From Lysinibacillus composti (GTDB taxonomy: Bacteria; Bacillota; Bacilli; Bacillales_A; Planococcaceae), in contig NZ_JAFBDY010000017.1 in the NCBI RefSeq assembly GCF_016908465.1, forward strand, positions 1 to 64,000: DNA of 64,000 nt, written 5' to 3'. Made by a program: the position numbers and the translations under genes. The notes below the pieces were generated by a model. That model did not search any database. It was not told where the DNA came from and saw nothing but the letters and a program-made list of their open reading frames with translations. This document shows, in pieces, positions 17,987-26,315 of this stretch. Within the stretch, counting starts at the first letter, position 1. Each line of letters begins with the position of its first letter.

Positions 17987-18214
17987 CTAGATTTTCTTTT
18001 TAACATCTTCTCTTATTGATTCAATAAGTTGATCAGGTAAATTTGCTGGAAGAGATGTACCTTCTTTAAAAACCCATGTATTGATTATTTCAAGGTCTGC
18101 TTTTTTAAGAGTAATGCTGTAATCTTCATCTTGGTACGCAAAATCAATAGTCACGAATTCTTCACCTTCGAATTCATCATCAATAATCATGTTCTTTATT
18201 TCATAAGGCTTCAC
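17987..18214 (-). CDS. Small acidic protein of unknown function
   Basis: 75 residues with many acidic residues (IDDEFEGEEFVTIDFAYQDEDY) and no membrane segment. I recognise no family. The start is GTG with GAGGTG 7 bases upstream, and codon use is ordinary, so the gene looks real. Confidence 0.6.
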   Translation of the reverse strand: MKPYEIKNMIIDDEFEGEEFVTIDFAYQDEDYSITLKKADLEIINTWVFKEGTSLPANLPDQLIESIREDVKKKI

Positions 18215-18326
18215 GAATCAACACCTCGTTCATCTTTCTTTTATATAGAGTTAACTTTAAATTTATCTTTATTCACTATTTTCAACTAATCTACACAGAT
18301 TAATTCAAACAGAAAAAGTAGCCTCA

Positions 18327-18807
18327 TTATTTAAGTAACCTCTGAACTTTTCTTGTTTTCCAAATACCAAAACCTAGTAATGCACCTACCATATTAAGTA
18401 TAAAATCATCAATATCAAAACTTCCTCTTCTTGTGACTAATTGTGTTACTTCAATAACAAATAATAAAATAATCATCGAGAACGTAAATCTCCCTATTTT
18501 GTTGATTTTCTTACTATAGTAGGGTAGATAAATCCCCATTGGTAAAAACATAATTAAGTTTCCAAAGAGGTTTTTTATTGGAATACTTATGTTCAAACTC
18601 CCGTCAAACATTGCCAATATATATGCACTTATTGTTTTAAATGGTACGAAATTTGAAGAACCCCCTTATATATTCTATTAACGATAAGTCTGACCAAATA
18701 TGACCTCTAATACCCACAAACATAACTCCTACAAGCAAAAGCATTACTAGTGCTATTAAATAAATGATGAAACTGACACTCAAAATTACCTTTATTACGT
18801 TTTTCAT
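18327..18807 (-). pseudogene. VanZ family membrane protein, frameshifted
   Basis: The ATG at 18807 (AGGTTG upstream) opens a frame encoding a membrane helix and ending IEYIRG; the continuation of the VanZ family (SSNFVPFKTISAYIL, then NLFGNLIMFLPMGIYLP and FDIDDFILNMVGALLGFGIW) is in another frame. The break is at a run of five C (18661-18665, G on the coding strand): removing one base, or adding two, restores one 159-residue VanZ protein. Either the gene is broken or the assembly has a homopolymer error. VanZ proteins are associated with glycopeptide resistance or unknown envelope functions. Confidence 0.8.
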
Positions 18808-18839
18808 TTATTCAACCTGTCTTTCTTGTATGTTAAATG

Positions 18840-18950
18840 TTAACCAGCTTCAGTCGTTTGCTCTGGAATCAGAAGTCCTATTTTGTGATAGTGGTGTAAA
18901 GTCTTTACTGTTGTATGGGCTAGTTTTGCCACTTCATGAACGGTGTACAT
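18840..18950 (-). pseudogene. MerR family regulator, truncated by a stop codon
   Basis: GGAGGAAAAAATG starts MYTVHEVAKLAHTTVKTLHHY, a clear MerR winged helix, running through KIGLLIPEQTTEAG and then TAA exactly where the family has Tyr (TEAGYRLY). After the stop only a few residues of similarity continue and the effector domain is missing. Ribosome binding site and promoter remain intact. The 36-residue product could not bind DNA as a normal dimer. Confidence 0.8.
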
Positions 18951-18974
18951 TTTTTCCTCCTTTCCGTGTTCTTT

Positions 18975-19005
18975 ATACTAAAGTATCCGCTAAGGTAAGA
19001 GTCAA
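18975..19005 (-). promoter_or_regulatory. MerR-type promoter with 19-base spacer
   Basis: On the minus strand TTGACT (19000-19005), a 19-base spacer and TAGTAT (18975-18980). The long spacer with partial dyad inside is the hallmark of promoters activated by MerR proteins, and fits autoregulation of the now truncated gene. Confidence 0.6.
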
Positions 19006-19080
19006 CACTTTTAATTCTTTTTTCGTTTTTATTAGGGATGTTTCATAAATGAAATGCAAAGAACTATGATTATAAAACTA

Positions 19081-19109
19081 TTGAAAAAGTGAATTTACTG
19101 GCCTATAAT
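19081..19109 (+). promoter_or_regulatory. Sigma-A promoter of the cation transporter
   Basis: TTGAAA (19081-19086), a 17-base spacer and a perfect TATAAT (19104-19109). Transcripts would start near 19116, leaving a leader of about 140 bases before the transporter start codon. Confidence 0.75.
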
Positions 19110-19141
19110 GTATAGGCGCAAATTTATAGGAGTGATAATTG

Positions 19142-19186
19142 ATGATACAGTTTTCTCGTTCAACCAAACTACATATTTTCATTTAA
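19142..19186 (+). CDS. Possible leader peptide before the cation transporter
   Basis: ATG with ATAGGAGTG about 8 bases upstream opens 14 codons, MIQFSRSTKLHIFI, and the stop codon touches the stem of an intrinsic terminator. The order promoter, short translated frame, terminator, gene is that of an attenuator. Whether it is translated is unknown. Confidence 0.4.
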   Translation: MIQFSRSTKLHIFI

Positions 19187-19226
19187 AATCCTTTGATTAT
19201 TTAAAATCAAAGGATTTTGTTGTTTT
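19185..19226 (+). terminator. Terminator inside the transporter leader
   Basis: AAAATCCTTTGATT pairs with AATCAAAGGATTTT around a 5-base loop, followed by GTTGTTTT. It lies between the TATAAT promoter and the transporter gene, so it should stop most transcripts unless something prevents its folding. Confidence 0.7.
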
Positions 19227-19257
19227 AGGGAAAGACTTTTAGTGGAGGAACAAATTA

Positions 19258-20160
19258 ATGAATCAACACACAAATTCAAACGCTTCCATGTTCGCGGGCT
19301 GGATTAGTTTAATCAGCAACATCGTGCTAACCGGTCTAAAAATTGTAGTCGGTGCAATCTTCAACAGTCCCGTTCTTCTAGCAGATGGTTATCATAATGC
19401 TGGTGATGTCATTGCAAGTGGTGCCACATTGACATCGATGCGCATTTCAAAGCGTCCTGCCGATGAAGATCATCCTTATGGACATGGTAAAGCGGAAGTT
19501 CTAAGCTCAGCTATTGTAGGGATTATTTTAGTTTTAGCTGCTTGTTTTATTGCCTATGAATCTATCAAAGTTTTCTTCGAGGAACCTGAAAAAGCTGGGT
19601 TAATTGCCTTTGTAACGGCTATTATTTCTCTAATTTGGAAGCTCGTTCTATACGTATATACAATAAAAGTTGGAAAAAAGATTAATAGTAAGGGTCTAAT
19701 TGCTACTGCAAATGATCACCTTGCAGATGTGTATGCGTCATTAGCTGCGGTAGTTGGTATTGGACTTGCATTGGTTGGGGAAGCCTATCAGATCAACATC
19801 CTTTTATACGGGGATCCAATTGCTGGATTAATTGTGACATTCTTAGTCTTTAGACTTGCATACGAAATGCTAGTTGAAGCTGGTGCATCACTTATGGAAA
19901 AAAGTGTAGGTCATGAATTATTAGATGATTTCCAAACCATCATTTTAACAGTTCCAGAAGTAAAACGTATCGACCGTCTACGTGCTAGAGAACACGGTCA
20001 TTATATATTGGTAGATCTTCGTGTGAGTGTTCCTGCTAATTTAACAATTCAAGAAGGTCATGATATCATCCGTAAAATTAAAAAGACATTAATGGAGCAT
20101 CACGATGATGTGGCAGAAGTGCTTATACATTTAAATCCATGGTATGAAAATGATAAATAA
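19258..20160 (+). CDS. Cation diffusion facilitator transporter
   Basis: 300 residues: six membrane helices and a C-terminal cytoplasmic ferredoxin-like domain (about 210-297). The metal site in helix 2 reads DGYHNAGD (Asp43, His46, Asp50 region) and in helix 5 NDHLAD. The family exports Zn, Fe, Co or Mn by proton antiport; the DxxxD form in helix 5 leans toward Mn exporters such as B. subtilis MneP/MneS, but this is not decisive. GTGGAGGAAC precedes the ATG. A leader with an intrinsic terminator precedes the gene. Confidence 0.9.
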   Translation: MNQHTNSNASMFAGWISLISNIVLTGLKIVVGAIFNSPVLLADGYHNAGDVIASGATLTSMRISKRPADEDHPYGHGKAEVLSSAIVGIILVLAACFIAYESIKVFFEEPEKAGLIAFVTAIISLIWKLVLYVYTIKVGKKINSKGLIATANDHLADVYASLAAVVGIGLALVGEAYQINILLYGDPIAGLIVTFLVFRLAYEMLVEAGASLMEKSVGHELLDDFQTIILTVPEVKRIDRLRAREHGHYILVDLRVSVPANLTIQEGHDIIRKIKKTLMEHHDDVAEVLIHLNPWYENDK

Positions 20161-20170
20161 ATAAAAAAAT

Positions 20171-20222
20171 AAAAAACATCTTAACCTTTTTATTAAAAAT
20201 TTACTTGTTAAGATGTTTTTTT
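20171..20222 (+). terminator. Terminator of the cation transporter
   Basis: AAAAAACATCTTAAC pairs with GTTAAGATGTTTTTT; eleven bases past the stop codon. Confidence 0.85.
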
Positions 20223-20267
20223 ATAAAATTTTTGGATAAAGTTATACAGAACTCCGTGCTAGTACTA

Positions 20268-20334
20268 TAGCGCAGTTCCATCTTCTGGAAATACGACAGA
20301 TTTGGAGAGCATTAATTAACTAAAGCCTTCGTTA
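20268..20334. repeat. Hairpin-tail repeat with long tail
   Basis: GCGCAGTTCCA...TGGAAATACG forms the hairpin; the tail ends CTAAAGCCTTCGTTAAT, nearly the same as the end of the element at 26248-26315 (AAAGCCTTCGTTAGT). This shows the repeat is about 65-70 bases long in its full form. Confidence 0.55.
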
Positions 20335-20349
20335 ATTTAAGATCTATAT

Positions 20350-20499
20350 TCATTTATCTGTTTGATTTTGTTTCTTTTTCAAATACTCCGCACGTATTTT
20401 TTCAAGTTGCTGCTTTTTATCAAATTTGGCAGGTTTGTTTTTCTCATGATACTTTGACACAGCTACCTTACCTTTAGTATCCAATTGATATTTCCCCAT
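20350..20499 (-). CDS. Small basic protein
   Basis: 49 residues, MGKYQLDTKGKVAVSKYHEK and onward, with 16 Lys/Arg and no hydrophobic stretch. AGGTGAAC lies just before the ATG. It ends in a Lys/Gln-rich helix (KIRAEYLKKKQNQTDK). I do not recognise the family; small basic proteins of this size in Bacilli include ribosome- and spore-associated ones, which is only a possibility. Confidence 0.55.
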   Translation of the reverse strand: MGKYQLDTKGKVAVSKYHEKNKPAKFDKKQQLEKIRAEYLKKKQNQTDK

Positions 20500-20591
20500 T
20501 TTGTTCACCTACTTTTCATGTCTTTAAAGAGAATCTAATCAGTTATATACCTTATTTTGCTCAAGTAGCTCTTATTAATGTATTGATATCC

Positions 20592-21383
20592 TTATTGTTC
20601 AGTTTCTTTTTCATCACCAAGAATCGCTTCTCTAGTTTGTTCAACTCTTATAGTTGATTCTTCACCTGACTTTTCAAAAACAATATCTTTAACATATTTT
20701 TTTAACTCTGGTTTGTCGAATAAGATTTCTTTAAGTGAATCATTCGTTAATTTATACCCTTCATGAACTTTGCTATCATCAGCAAGAATCGCTTGGATGC
20801 CTTGATTGATCGCATCTTCATAAATTAATTTTCGGTAATTCTCCGTGTATTCTTTTCTAAATAATCCTACAAAACTATCAAAATAACTTTTGTCAAACAT
20901 AGGAATATAAGCTAATTCTAAGGCTGGTACTTTAATGTGTAGAGTTTTAGATTTTTCATCAAAATAAAAATCTTCTTTTTTGATATTTTTCAAATCATAC
21001 CCAAGCATAAAGTAACCAAACAAATGAATGTTGTATTCTTTTCCAAAAAGGTATCTTCCGAATTTTTTGCCTGTTGTTTCAAGCCAAATATCATCATCTT
21101 GAAGCTTTAAAAATTCGTAAGTGTCATCTTCGGTGTAATCGAAGTCTTGGATATCCTCATATCCGAAGTGTTTGCTAATTTCTCGCACATTTCTGTATGC
21201 AATATTTTCTACAATGACCTCACCATCTATTGCTGTTGTTGCTTTTGCTACTTTTTCTTCTCCACCTTTCAAAAACATATATGTTCCTGCTGATCCGGCA
21301 GAGGCACATAGTAACGCAAAAACAATGATCGTAACAATTCTTTTCTTCCATGATTTCTTCTTATAAACTCTGAATCCTGGCAT
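20592..21383 (-). CDS. Membrane-anchored DUF4230-like protein
   Basis: 263 residues. After a basic start (YKKKSWKKR) one membrane helix (about 16-36) anchors a large outer domain. The strand KTLHIKVPALELAYIPMFDKS and the helix YEDAINQGIQAILADDS suggest the DUF4230 family; the match is by eye. Function unknown. Single gene. Confidence 0.55.
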   Translation of the reverse strand: MPGFRVYKKKSWKKRIVTIIVFALLCASAGSAGTYMFLKGGEEKVAKATTAIDGEVIVENIAYRNVREISKHFGYEDIQDFDYTEDDTYEFLKLQDDDIWLETTGKKFGRYLFGKEYNIHLFGYFMLGYDLKNIKKEDFYFDEKSKTLHIKVPALELAYIPMFDKSYFDSFVGLFRKEYTENYRKLIYEDAINQGIQAILADDSKVHEGYKLTNDSLKEILFDKPELKKYVKDIVFEKSGEESTIRVEQTREAILGDEKETEQ

Positions 21384-21936
21384 AATTTTTTCTCTCCATT
21401 ATTTTGTAATTTATATAACAGATTTGGATTTTTTCATTACTTTCTTAATCAATTTGTTTTTTCCTAACTATCTTATATTGCAAATTTATTATTTGTTGGC
21501 AAAGTAATGTGATTTTCTTGATTACAATCTTTATACTAATCTTATCACATATTCTCAGTCCGATTTATCTGACTTATTCCGCTCAAACACTTGCAAATAA
21601 AATTACGCTCCTCTTCTAGTAGAATATTTTTTAAAAAAGTTTAATAAAACAATAGGAAATTTATATGCATCCAGTACTCTCTCCTTCTCATGAAAAATAG
21701 GAATACATCGCATGAATTATATGTATTGTACGAATTGTGAACTTTAACGTATAGTTGTTTCTGTCAGTTCAGATATTATCTCAATATATATTAGTCAATC
21801 AAGAAATCGCATACACAGTGTATCTCAAAGTTATAGTAAGATTTTGAGATCGTTGTCCCTAATCCTGAATATGTCGTTTTTATACCTATTCGACTGTCAA
21901 ATATGCAAAAAACACAGATCAAAAGGAGAATTAAAT
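21384..21936. other. AT-rich region upstream of yjlC with a promoter
   Basis: 550 bases, gene-free. A possible promoter for the yjlC-ndh operon is TTGTAC (21726-21731), 18 bases, TATAGT (21750-21755). The spacer contains TTGTGA (21735-21740), half of a Rex operator; B. subtilis ndh is Rex-controlled, but the second half site here is degenerate. The leader would be about 175 bases. Confidence 0.4.
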
Positions 21937-22353
21937 ATGTCAGAAGAAACAAAGCAAGCACAAGAAGCTCTAAGTGCAGGTAACCTAGATTTACTGGATC
22001 AATTATTAAAGCCTGAAGTTCAAGCGTCACTAACTACTTTAGTAGAACAGCTTCCAAAGTTAGCAGAGGTTGTTACTCTATTAACAAAAGCATACGATTT
22101 AGCACAATTAGTTGCAACGGACGACGTGTTAAAAAGCGATACAGTAAGTGCTATTAAAGAAATGACTGAACCTGTGATTGGCTCTGTAAAAACCATTGCA
22201 GCAACTGCCATTGAGGCTAAAGACCGCGCAGACGATACAAATGAAACTGTCGGTATTTTTGGCTTATTAAAATTATTAAAAGATCCAGAAACTCAAAAAG
22301 TTTTACGTTTTGCTAACGCATTTTTAGCAGTTCAATCAGAACGAAAAGCTTAA
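21937..22353 (+). CDS. yjlC: DUF1641 protein YjlC, partner of NADH dehydrogenase
   Basis: 138 residues, all-helical, with the DUF1641 pattern (LDLLDQLLKPEVQASLTTL; GIFGLLKLLKDPETQKVLRF). In B. subtilis yjlC precedes yjlD (ndh) in one operon and the same order is kept here with a 42-base gap. The frame opens earlier (21844), but AAAAGGAGAA lies 6-8 bases before the ATG at 21937. Its role beside the dehydrogenase is not established. Confidence 0.9.
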   Translation: MSEETKQAQEALSAGNLDLLDQLLKPEVQASLTTLVEQLPKLAEVVTLLTKAYDLAQLVATDDVLKSDTVSAIKEMTEPVIGSVKTIAATAIEAKDRADDTNETVGIFGLLKLLKDPETQKVLRFANAFLAVQSERKA

Positions 22354-22395
22354 TAATAGTTTCCTTTATATAAATGTATGGACGGAGGATTTATC

Positions 22396-23580
22396 ATGTC
22401 AAAAAAGATCGTCATTTTAGGTGCAGGTTATGGTGGCTTACTAACGGCACTAACATTACGAAAATATGTAAGTAAAGATGAAGCAACAGTTACAGTGGTG
22501 AATAAATACCCTACTCACCAACTTATTACAGAATTACATCGTCTTGCAGGTGGTTCAGCTACAGAACGAGCAATCTCTTTTCCATTAACTAAACTTTTCA
22601 AAGATCAAGATGTAGACGTTGTGATAAGCGAAGTGAAATCTTTCACAGTGGACAACAAAGAAGTTTACCTTGCTGATGGTTCTGTATTAGAATACGACAA
22701 CTTAGTCGTTGCTCTTGGTAGCCAAACTGGTTTCTTCGGGATCCCAGGTCTTGAAGAAAACAGTATGGTATTAAAATCAGTAGATGACGCAAACCGCATC
22801 TACAAACATATTGAAAGCAAAATTGCTGCTTATGCAAAATCTAAAAATCCACAAGATGCAACAATCGTCATTGGTGGCGGAGGTTTAACTGGTGTTGAAC
22901 TAGTTGGTGAAATTGTTGACCATTTCCCTACTGTTGCTAGAAAATACGGTGTTGACTTCAACGAGTTAAACATTAAATTAGTTGAAGCTGGTCCAAAAAT
23001 TTTACCAGTTCTTCCTGACGACTTAATTGTACGTGCTTCTGAGAGCTTAGCTAAACGTGGTGTTGAATTCTTAACTGGCCTTCCAGTTACAGGCGTTGAA
23101 GGCAATAAAATTTCACTTAAAGACGGCTCTACGATTGAAGCAAACACATTTATCTGGACTGGTGGAGTAGCCGCTCTTCCGCTTGTTCAAGAATCTGGTC
23201 TTGAATGTGATCGTGGAAAAGCAGTCATTGACGAATACTTACGCTCTAAATCACACCCTGAAGTATTTGTAGTTGGTGACGCTTCTGTTTCACTTCCAGC
23301 AGATGGAGGTCGTCCATTATATGCCCCTACTGCTCAAAATGCTTGGCAAATGGGGGAAACATGTGGTTATAACTTATTTGCACTACTTAAAGGTCAAAAA
23401 CTTGAAGAATTTAACCCAATCAACTCTGGTACCCTTGCAAGTCTTGGACGAAAAGACGGTGTAGCGACTGTTGGTGGAAATAATATTCCGCTAAAAGGTC
23501 TTCCAGCGTCATTAATGAAAGAAGCAAGTCACGTGCGTTACTTAACACACATTAAAGCTCTTTTCGGCTTAGCATACTAA
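22396..23580 (+). CDS. ndh: Type II NADH dehydrogenase
   Basis: 394 residues. It oxidises NADH and reduces menaquinone at the membrane without pumping protons. The FAD loop KIVILGAGYGG is at the N terminus, the NADH loop GGGLTGVELVGEI in the middle, and FVVGDAS with the later PTAQNAWQMGE segment completes the FAD site. It corresponds to B. subtilis YjlD. The frame opens 18 bases earlier, but GACGGAGG falls in that stretch and points to the ATG at 22396. Co-transcribed with yjlC. Confidence 0.92.
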   Translation: MSKKIVILGAGYGGLLTALTLRKYVSKDEATVTVVNKYPTHQLITELHRLAGGSATERAISFPLTKLFKDQDVDVVISEVKSFTVDNKEVYLADGSVLEYDNLVVALGSQTGFFGIPGLEENSMVLKSVDDANRIYKHIESKIAAYAKSKNPQDATIVIGGGGLTGVELVGEIVDHFPTVARKYGVDFNELNIKLVEAGPKILPVLPDDLIVRASESLAKRGVEFLTGLPVTGVEGNKISLKDGSTIEANTFIWTGGVAALPLVQESGLECDRGKAVIDEYLRSKSHPEVFVVGDASVSLPADGGRPLYAPTAQNAWQMGETCGYNLFALLKGQKLEEFNPINSGTLASLGRKDGVATVGGNNIPLKGLPASLMKEASHVRYLTHIKALFGLAY

Positions 23581-23692
23581 ACGGGAAGCAATAGATAATA
23601 CCTGCTTTGTTTTATTTGCCGGAGATCCAATTATAGAATCGATTGCTGCTAGATTACCTATTGTGATCAATACTGAAGAAGAAAAAGTTTAA
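23573..23692 (+). pseudogene. C-terminal fragment of an unidentified gene
   Basis: Overlapping the ndh stop in another frame, 39 codons are open and end at TAA 23690-23692. The translation (CFVLFAGDPIIESIAARLPI, then VINTEEEKV) reads like the end of a folded protein but has no start codon. The body of the gene is gone, presumably deleted. Family not recognised. Confidence 0.4.
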
Positions 23693-23709
23693 GTACATTT
23701 CTTTAAATA

Positions 23710-23745
23710 GAAAAATCCCTGCTTCCAATAAAAGTAGGGATTTTT
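23710..23745 (+). terminator. Terminator after the yjlC-ndh operon
   Basis: AAAAATCCCTGCTT pairs with AAGTAGGGATTTTT. It lies past the gene fragment and is the first terminator downstream of ndh. Confidence 0.8.
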
Positions 23746-23816
23746 GGTATTTTAATAGACTTTGGGATTGTTCAAAAAGACAGTAGATTTATAAAAAATA
23801 GTGCGCATTTGTTTAA

Positions 23817-23951
23817 TTAGAAAATCCACTCGAAGAACTTTGCAAGAAGGAAAAGTGGTACTCCAACGATGAATATGCCGGCAATAAAATAACTAATACT
23901 TATAATGAAATCAGATACAGCACCAGCAAAATCATCTATAAATTTAAGCAT
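23817..23951 (-). CDS. Small single-span membrane protein
   Basis: 44 residues: MLKFIDDFAGAVSDFIISIS then a hydrophobic stretch to the end (YFIAGIFIVGVPLFLLAKFF). GGGGAGGG is about 10 bases upstream of the ATG. It sits just downstream of the membrane protein gene at 24029 on the same strand and may belong with it. Function unknown. Confidence 0.55.
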   Translation of the reverse strand: MLKFIDDFAGAVSDFIISISYFIAGIFIVGVPLFLLAKFFEWIF

Positions 23952-24028
23952 TTTTTATCGCCCTCCCCATTAACCTAACTTAACCATAAATAGACATTCG
24001 TATTTGATTACCAATTAAACATGAGATA

Positions 24029-24742
24029 TTAAAAAAACTTTACAACATACATAATCAAAGCAACTACTAATAATACAGGCATAGCTTGCTGTGGTAATAG
24101 CAGTTCGATTTTGCGTCTATACACAAATGCCACAATGAAGATCATGAGTACTAAATACAGCAAATAGCCTCCCTCTGCGATGATAGGCGTTGCAGGTGCA
24201 AGAAGTAAAATGGTAAAAGCCATTAAGAAAAACACAAGACGTCCTACAATTTGTGTTGCACGTAGGGATTTCTTTGCCGCAAGTATTAGAAATGGTATTG
24301 AAATGACGATGCCCCCAATGACCCCTCCTGGAATAATCGTATGTTCCATTTGCATCGCAATATATAGCGTCACGAATAATACAGCCGCCGTGTATGCATC
24401 CACTACCATCCTATTTGAGCGATAAACATAAAGGCATATTAGTAGAAAAAGTAGCATCCCAAGCAAAACCAATGCATTTTGCGTTTCTTGAAAAATTAAA
24501 ATATCTCCAATCGTTAATAATGCATACCATGTAATCAAAACAAATAGCCATTTATGTAAGGCTTCAAACTTTGTTTGCTGCACTAGCTTTCCCCATCCAA
24601 TTGTAAAGACAATATAAATAAGACCTGTTAAAGCCGCCATATAGACATCTCGCATAATACTTTCTTCTGGATCAAACATTGTAAGCGTCAATAAAATAAT
24701 GGTACCTATATATGTAAGCGTCGATCCTAACTTTTTCTTCAT
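24029..24742 (-). CDS. Polytopic membrane protein of unknown function
   Basis: 237 residues, almost entirely hydrophobic with about eight membrane helices and short loops. A segment MRDVYMAALTGLIYIVFTIG and a late IPGGVIGGIVISIPFLI are the most distinctive. I recognise no family. The frame opens 33 bases earlier, but ATAGGAGGAATCAGT places the start at the ATG at 24742. Confidence 0.7.
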   Translation of the reverse strand: MKKKLGSTLTYIGTIILLTLTMFDPEESIMRDVYMAALTGLIYIVFTIGWGKLVQQTKFEALHKWLFVLITWYALLTIGDILIFQETQNALVLLGMLLFLLICLYVYRSNRMVVDAYTAAVLFVTLYIAMQMEHTIIPGGVIGGIVISIPFLILAAKKSLRATQIVGRLVFFLMAFTILLLAPATPIIAEGGYLLYLVLMIFIVAFVYRRKIELLLPQQAMPVLLVVALIMYVVKFF

Positions 24743-25030
24743 ACTGATTCCTCCTATTGCCATATTATGGCACAAACAGTCTTTTTAAAAAATAACGAAA
24801 GCTATATTTATGGCTCTAAATTGTATGTGGTGGTGCATAATCCATCAAAAATATGTAAAATATCTACCCTCTTGAAGTACGTATCAATCAAACACTCGCT
24901 TCTTTTTCTTTTGTCTCCATAAGACCTTCCTCCTACCATTATATTACTTTTTTATTAAAATGAAGAAGAGTTGTATTTCTTTTAGTTATTTGGGGAAAAA
25001 TGAAACCGAAACCAAAAGGGAGGAATTCGA

Positions 25031-25216
25031 ATGGAAGCCAATATGAGTGTTGAAGAAGTTGTGAGTCAAATTGCTGAATTAGTACAAAAAGAGGGCCCAC
25101 TAGGAAAGAAACAGGTAAAGAAGTCAAATCCAGAGTTAATGAAAAATGCATTATATTATTTTCCAAATTGGGATGATGCGTTGAAAAAAGCATCCGATCG
25201 CAATCTCCTGTCATAA
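25031..25216 (+). CDS. Small protein resembling a homing-endonuclease-associated repeat
   Basis: 61 residues: VVSQIAELVQKEGPLGKKQV, then NALYYFPNWDDALKKASDRN. The order helix, K-x-x-x-x, short helix, F-x-x-W-D-x-A-L-x-x-A matches the HNH_repeat (PF18780) DNA-binding unit found in phage and plasmid endonucleases, here standing alone. GGGAGGAATTCG precedes the ATG and a terminator follows, so it is a complete small gene. The family call is by pattern. Confidence 0.6.
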   Translation: MEANMSVEEVVSQIAELVQKEGPLGKKQVKKSNPELMKNALYYFPNWDDALKKASDRNLLS

Positions 25217-25226
25217 GTAGAATGGT

Positions 25227-25260
25227 TAAAAAGGTTGGGCTACTGTTCCCAACCTTTTTT
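25227..25260 (+). terminator. Terminator of the small HNH-repeat gene
   Basis: AAAAAGGTTGGG pairs with CCCAACCTTTTTT. Confidence 0.85.
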
Positions 25261-25461
25261 CACTTTTAGGTATTGAATGATTAAATTTCACTCAAGTATT
25301 ATTTAGTTGAATTGTAAGAAATGACACCAAATTTAAGACTACTTCGTTTTCTTAAATCCCTCTGGCAATTAGATCATCCAATTGAATTACTGTTTTTTGA
25401 ACCAAAATTTTATAGGTTAAACTGGTCACAATAAAAACAAATACTAAAACGGAGGATTTTT

Positions 25462-25911
25462 ATGAGATTTCGAGCAATTATTGAACTTAGCAGAAAAACC
25501 GCAACCGGCATTCCAGTTCCAGAGGAGATTGTAGGTGAACTCGGTGCAGGCAAGAAACCTGCAGTCAGCGTTACAATTGGAGAATACACTTACCAAAGCA
25601 CGATTGGTTCGATGGGTGGGAAATTCATGATCCCGCTCAGTGCAGAGCATCGTAAGGGAGCTGGTGTCGAAGCAGGAGACGAAGTGGATGTCGACATTGA
25701 ACTAGACACTACACCTCGCGAACTTACTGTGCCTGCTGATTTCTTAGAAGCACTTGAGCACGAGACTGAAGCTAAACATTTTTTCGACGGGTTATCCTAT
25801 AGCAACAAACGGAGATTTGTCCTTTCTATTGAGGGAGCCAAGACAGCAGAGACTCGCCAGCGTCGGATTGATAAAGCAATTGTCACATTAAAAGAAGGTC
25901 GTACACAATAA
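25462..25911 (+). CDS. DUF1905 / YdeI (OmpD-associated) family protein
   Basis: 149 residues. The N-terminal half is DUF1905, a small barrel (MRFRAIIELSRKTATGIPVP, then SVTIGEYTYQSTI and GVEAGDEVDVDIELDTTPRE); the C-terminal half is the YdeI-like helical unit (LEALEHETEAKHFFDGLSYS, then KRRFVLSIEGAKTAETRQRR). Function is not established. By eye this gene is richer in G and C than its neighbours, which may reflect transfer. GGAGGATTTTT precedes the ATG. Confidence 0.85.
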   Translation: MRFRAIIELSRKTATGIPVPEEIVGELGAGKKPAVSVTIGEYTYQSTIGSMGGKFMIPLSAEHRKGAGVEAGDEVDVDIELDTTPRELTVPADFLEALEHETEAKHFFDGLSYSNKRRFVLSIEGAKTAETRQRRIDKAIVTLKEGRTQ

Positions 25912-26045
25912 AGAAATCATAAAGCTCTTAATAGAATAATCGATCAACCTCAAGGAACGATAAGCATTCAATAAATAAATTTTTTTGCCCCTTTTTCTGA
26001 TAGTCGGAAATGAACCCTTTCAATAAATAATCACTAATAATTATT

Positions 26046-26090
26046 CAAAGTCGATTTTCTTATTAACTAAAAATCGGCTTTGATTTTGTA
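26046..26090 (+). terminator. Terminator of the DUF1905 gene
   Basis: CAAAGTCGATTTT pairs with AAAATCGGCTTTG, followed by ATTTTGTAATTATTT. It starts about 130 bases past the stop codon. Confidence 0.6.
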
Positions 26091-26247
26091 ATTATTTCAG
26101 ATTAATACAATAATCATCTAAATCCTTAAACCATTGACCAAACTTGTTCAAATAATTCTTGAAGATTTTCATATACCCATCTTTTTACTACCCCCCTTTT
26201 CCTTTAACATAAATTATCAATTTTCACCTATGAACCTATAAATAAAG

Positions 26248-26315
26248 GCACAATTCCTTTTCGAGAATTGCGCCAGTTGGTTGAAAAAAGTTATTGAAAT
26301 AAAGCCTTCGTTAGT
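26248..26315. repeat. Hairpin-tail repeat with long tail
   Basis: GCACAATTC (26248-26256) pairs with GAATTGCGC (26265-26273); the tail CAGTTGGTTGAAAAAAG continues to AAAGCCTTCGTTAGT. Compare 20268-20334. Confidence 0.65.

Noticed and set aside
18764-19048. Plus-strand frame of 94 codons
   Set aside because: It lies opposite the merR remnant and vanZ start, which have ribosome binding sites and recognisable protein sequence.
21735-21752. Rex operator before yjlC-ndh
   Set aside because: Only the TTGTGA half is present; the second half is degenerate. Mentioned only as a possibility.
24888-24920. Ten-codon frame METKEKEASV with an excellent GGAGGAAGG site on the minus strand
   Set aside because: Too short and no visible role; perhaps the start of a deleted gene. 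Not called.
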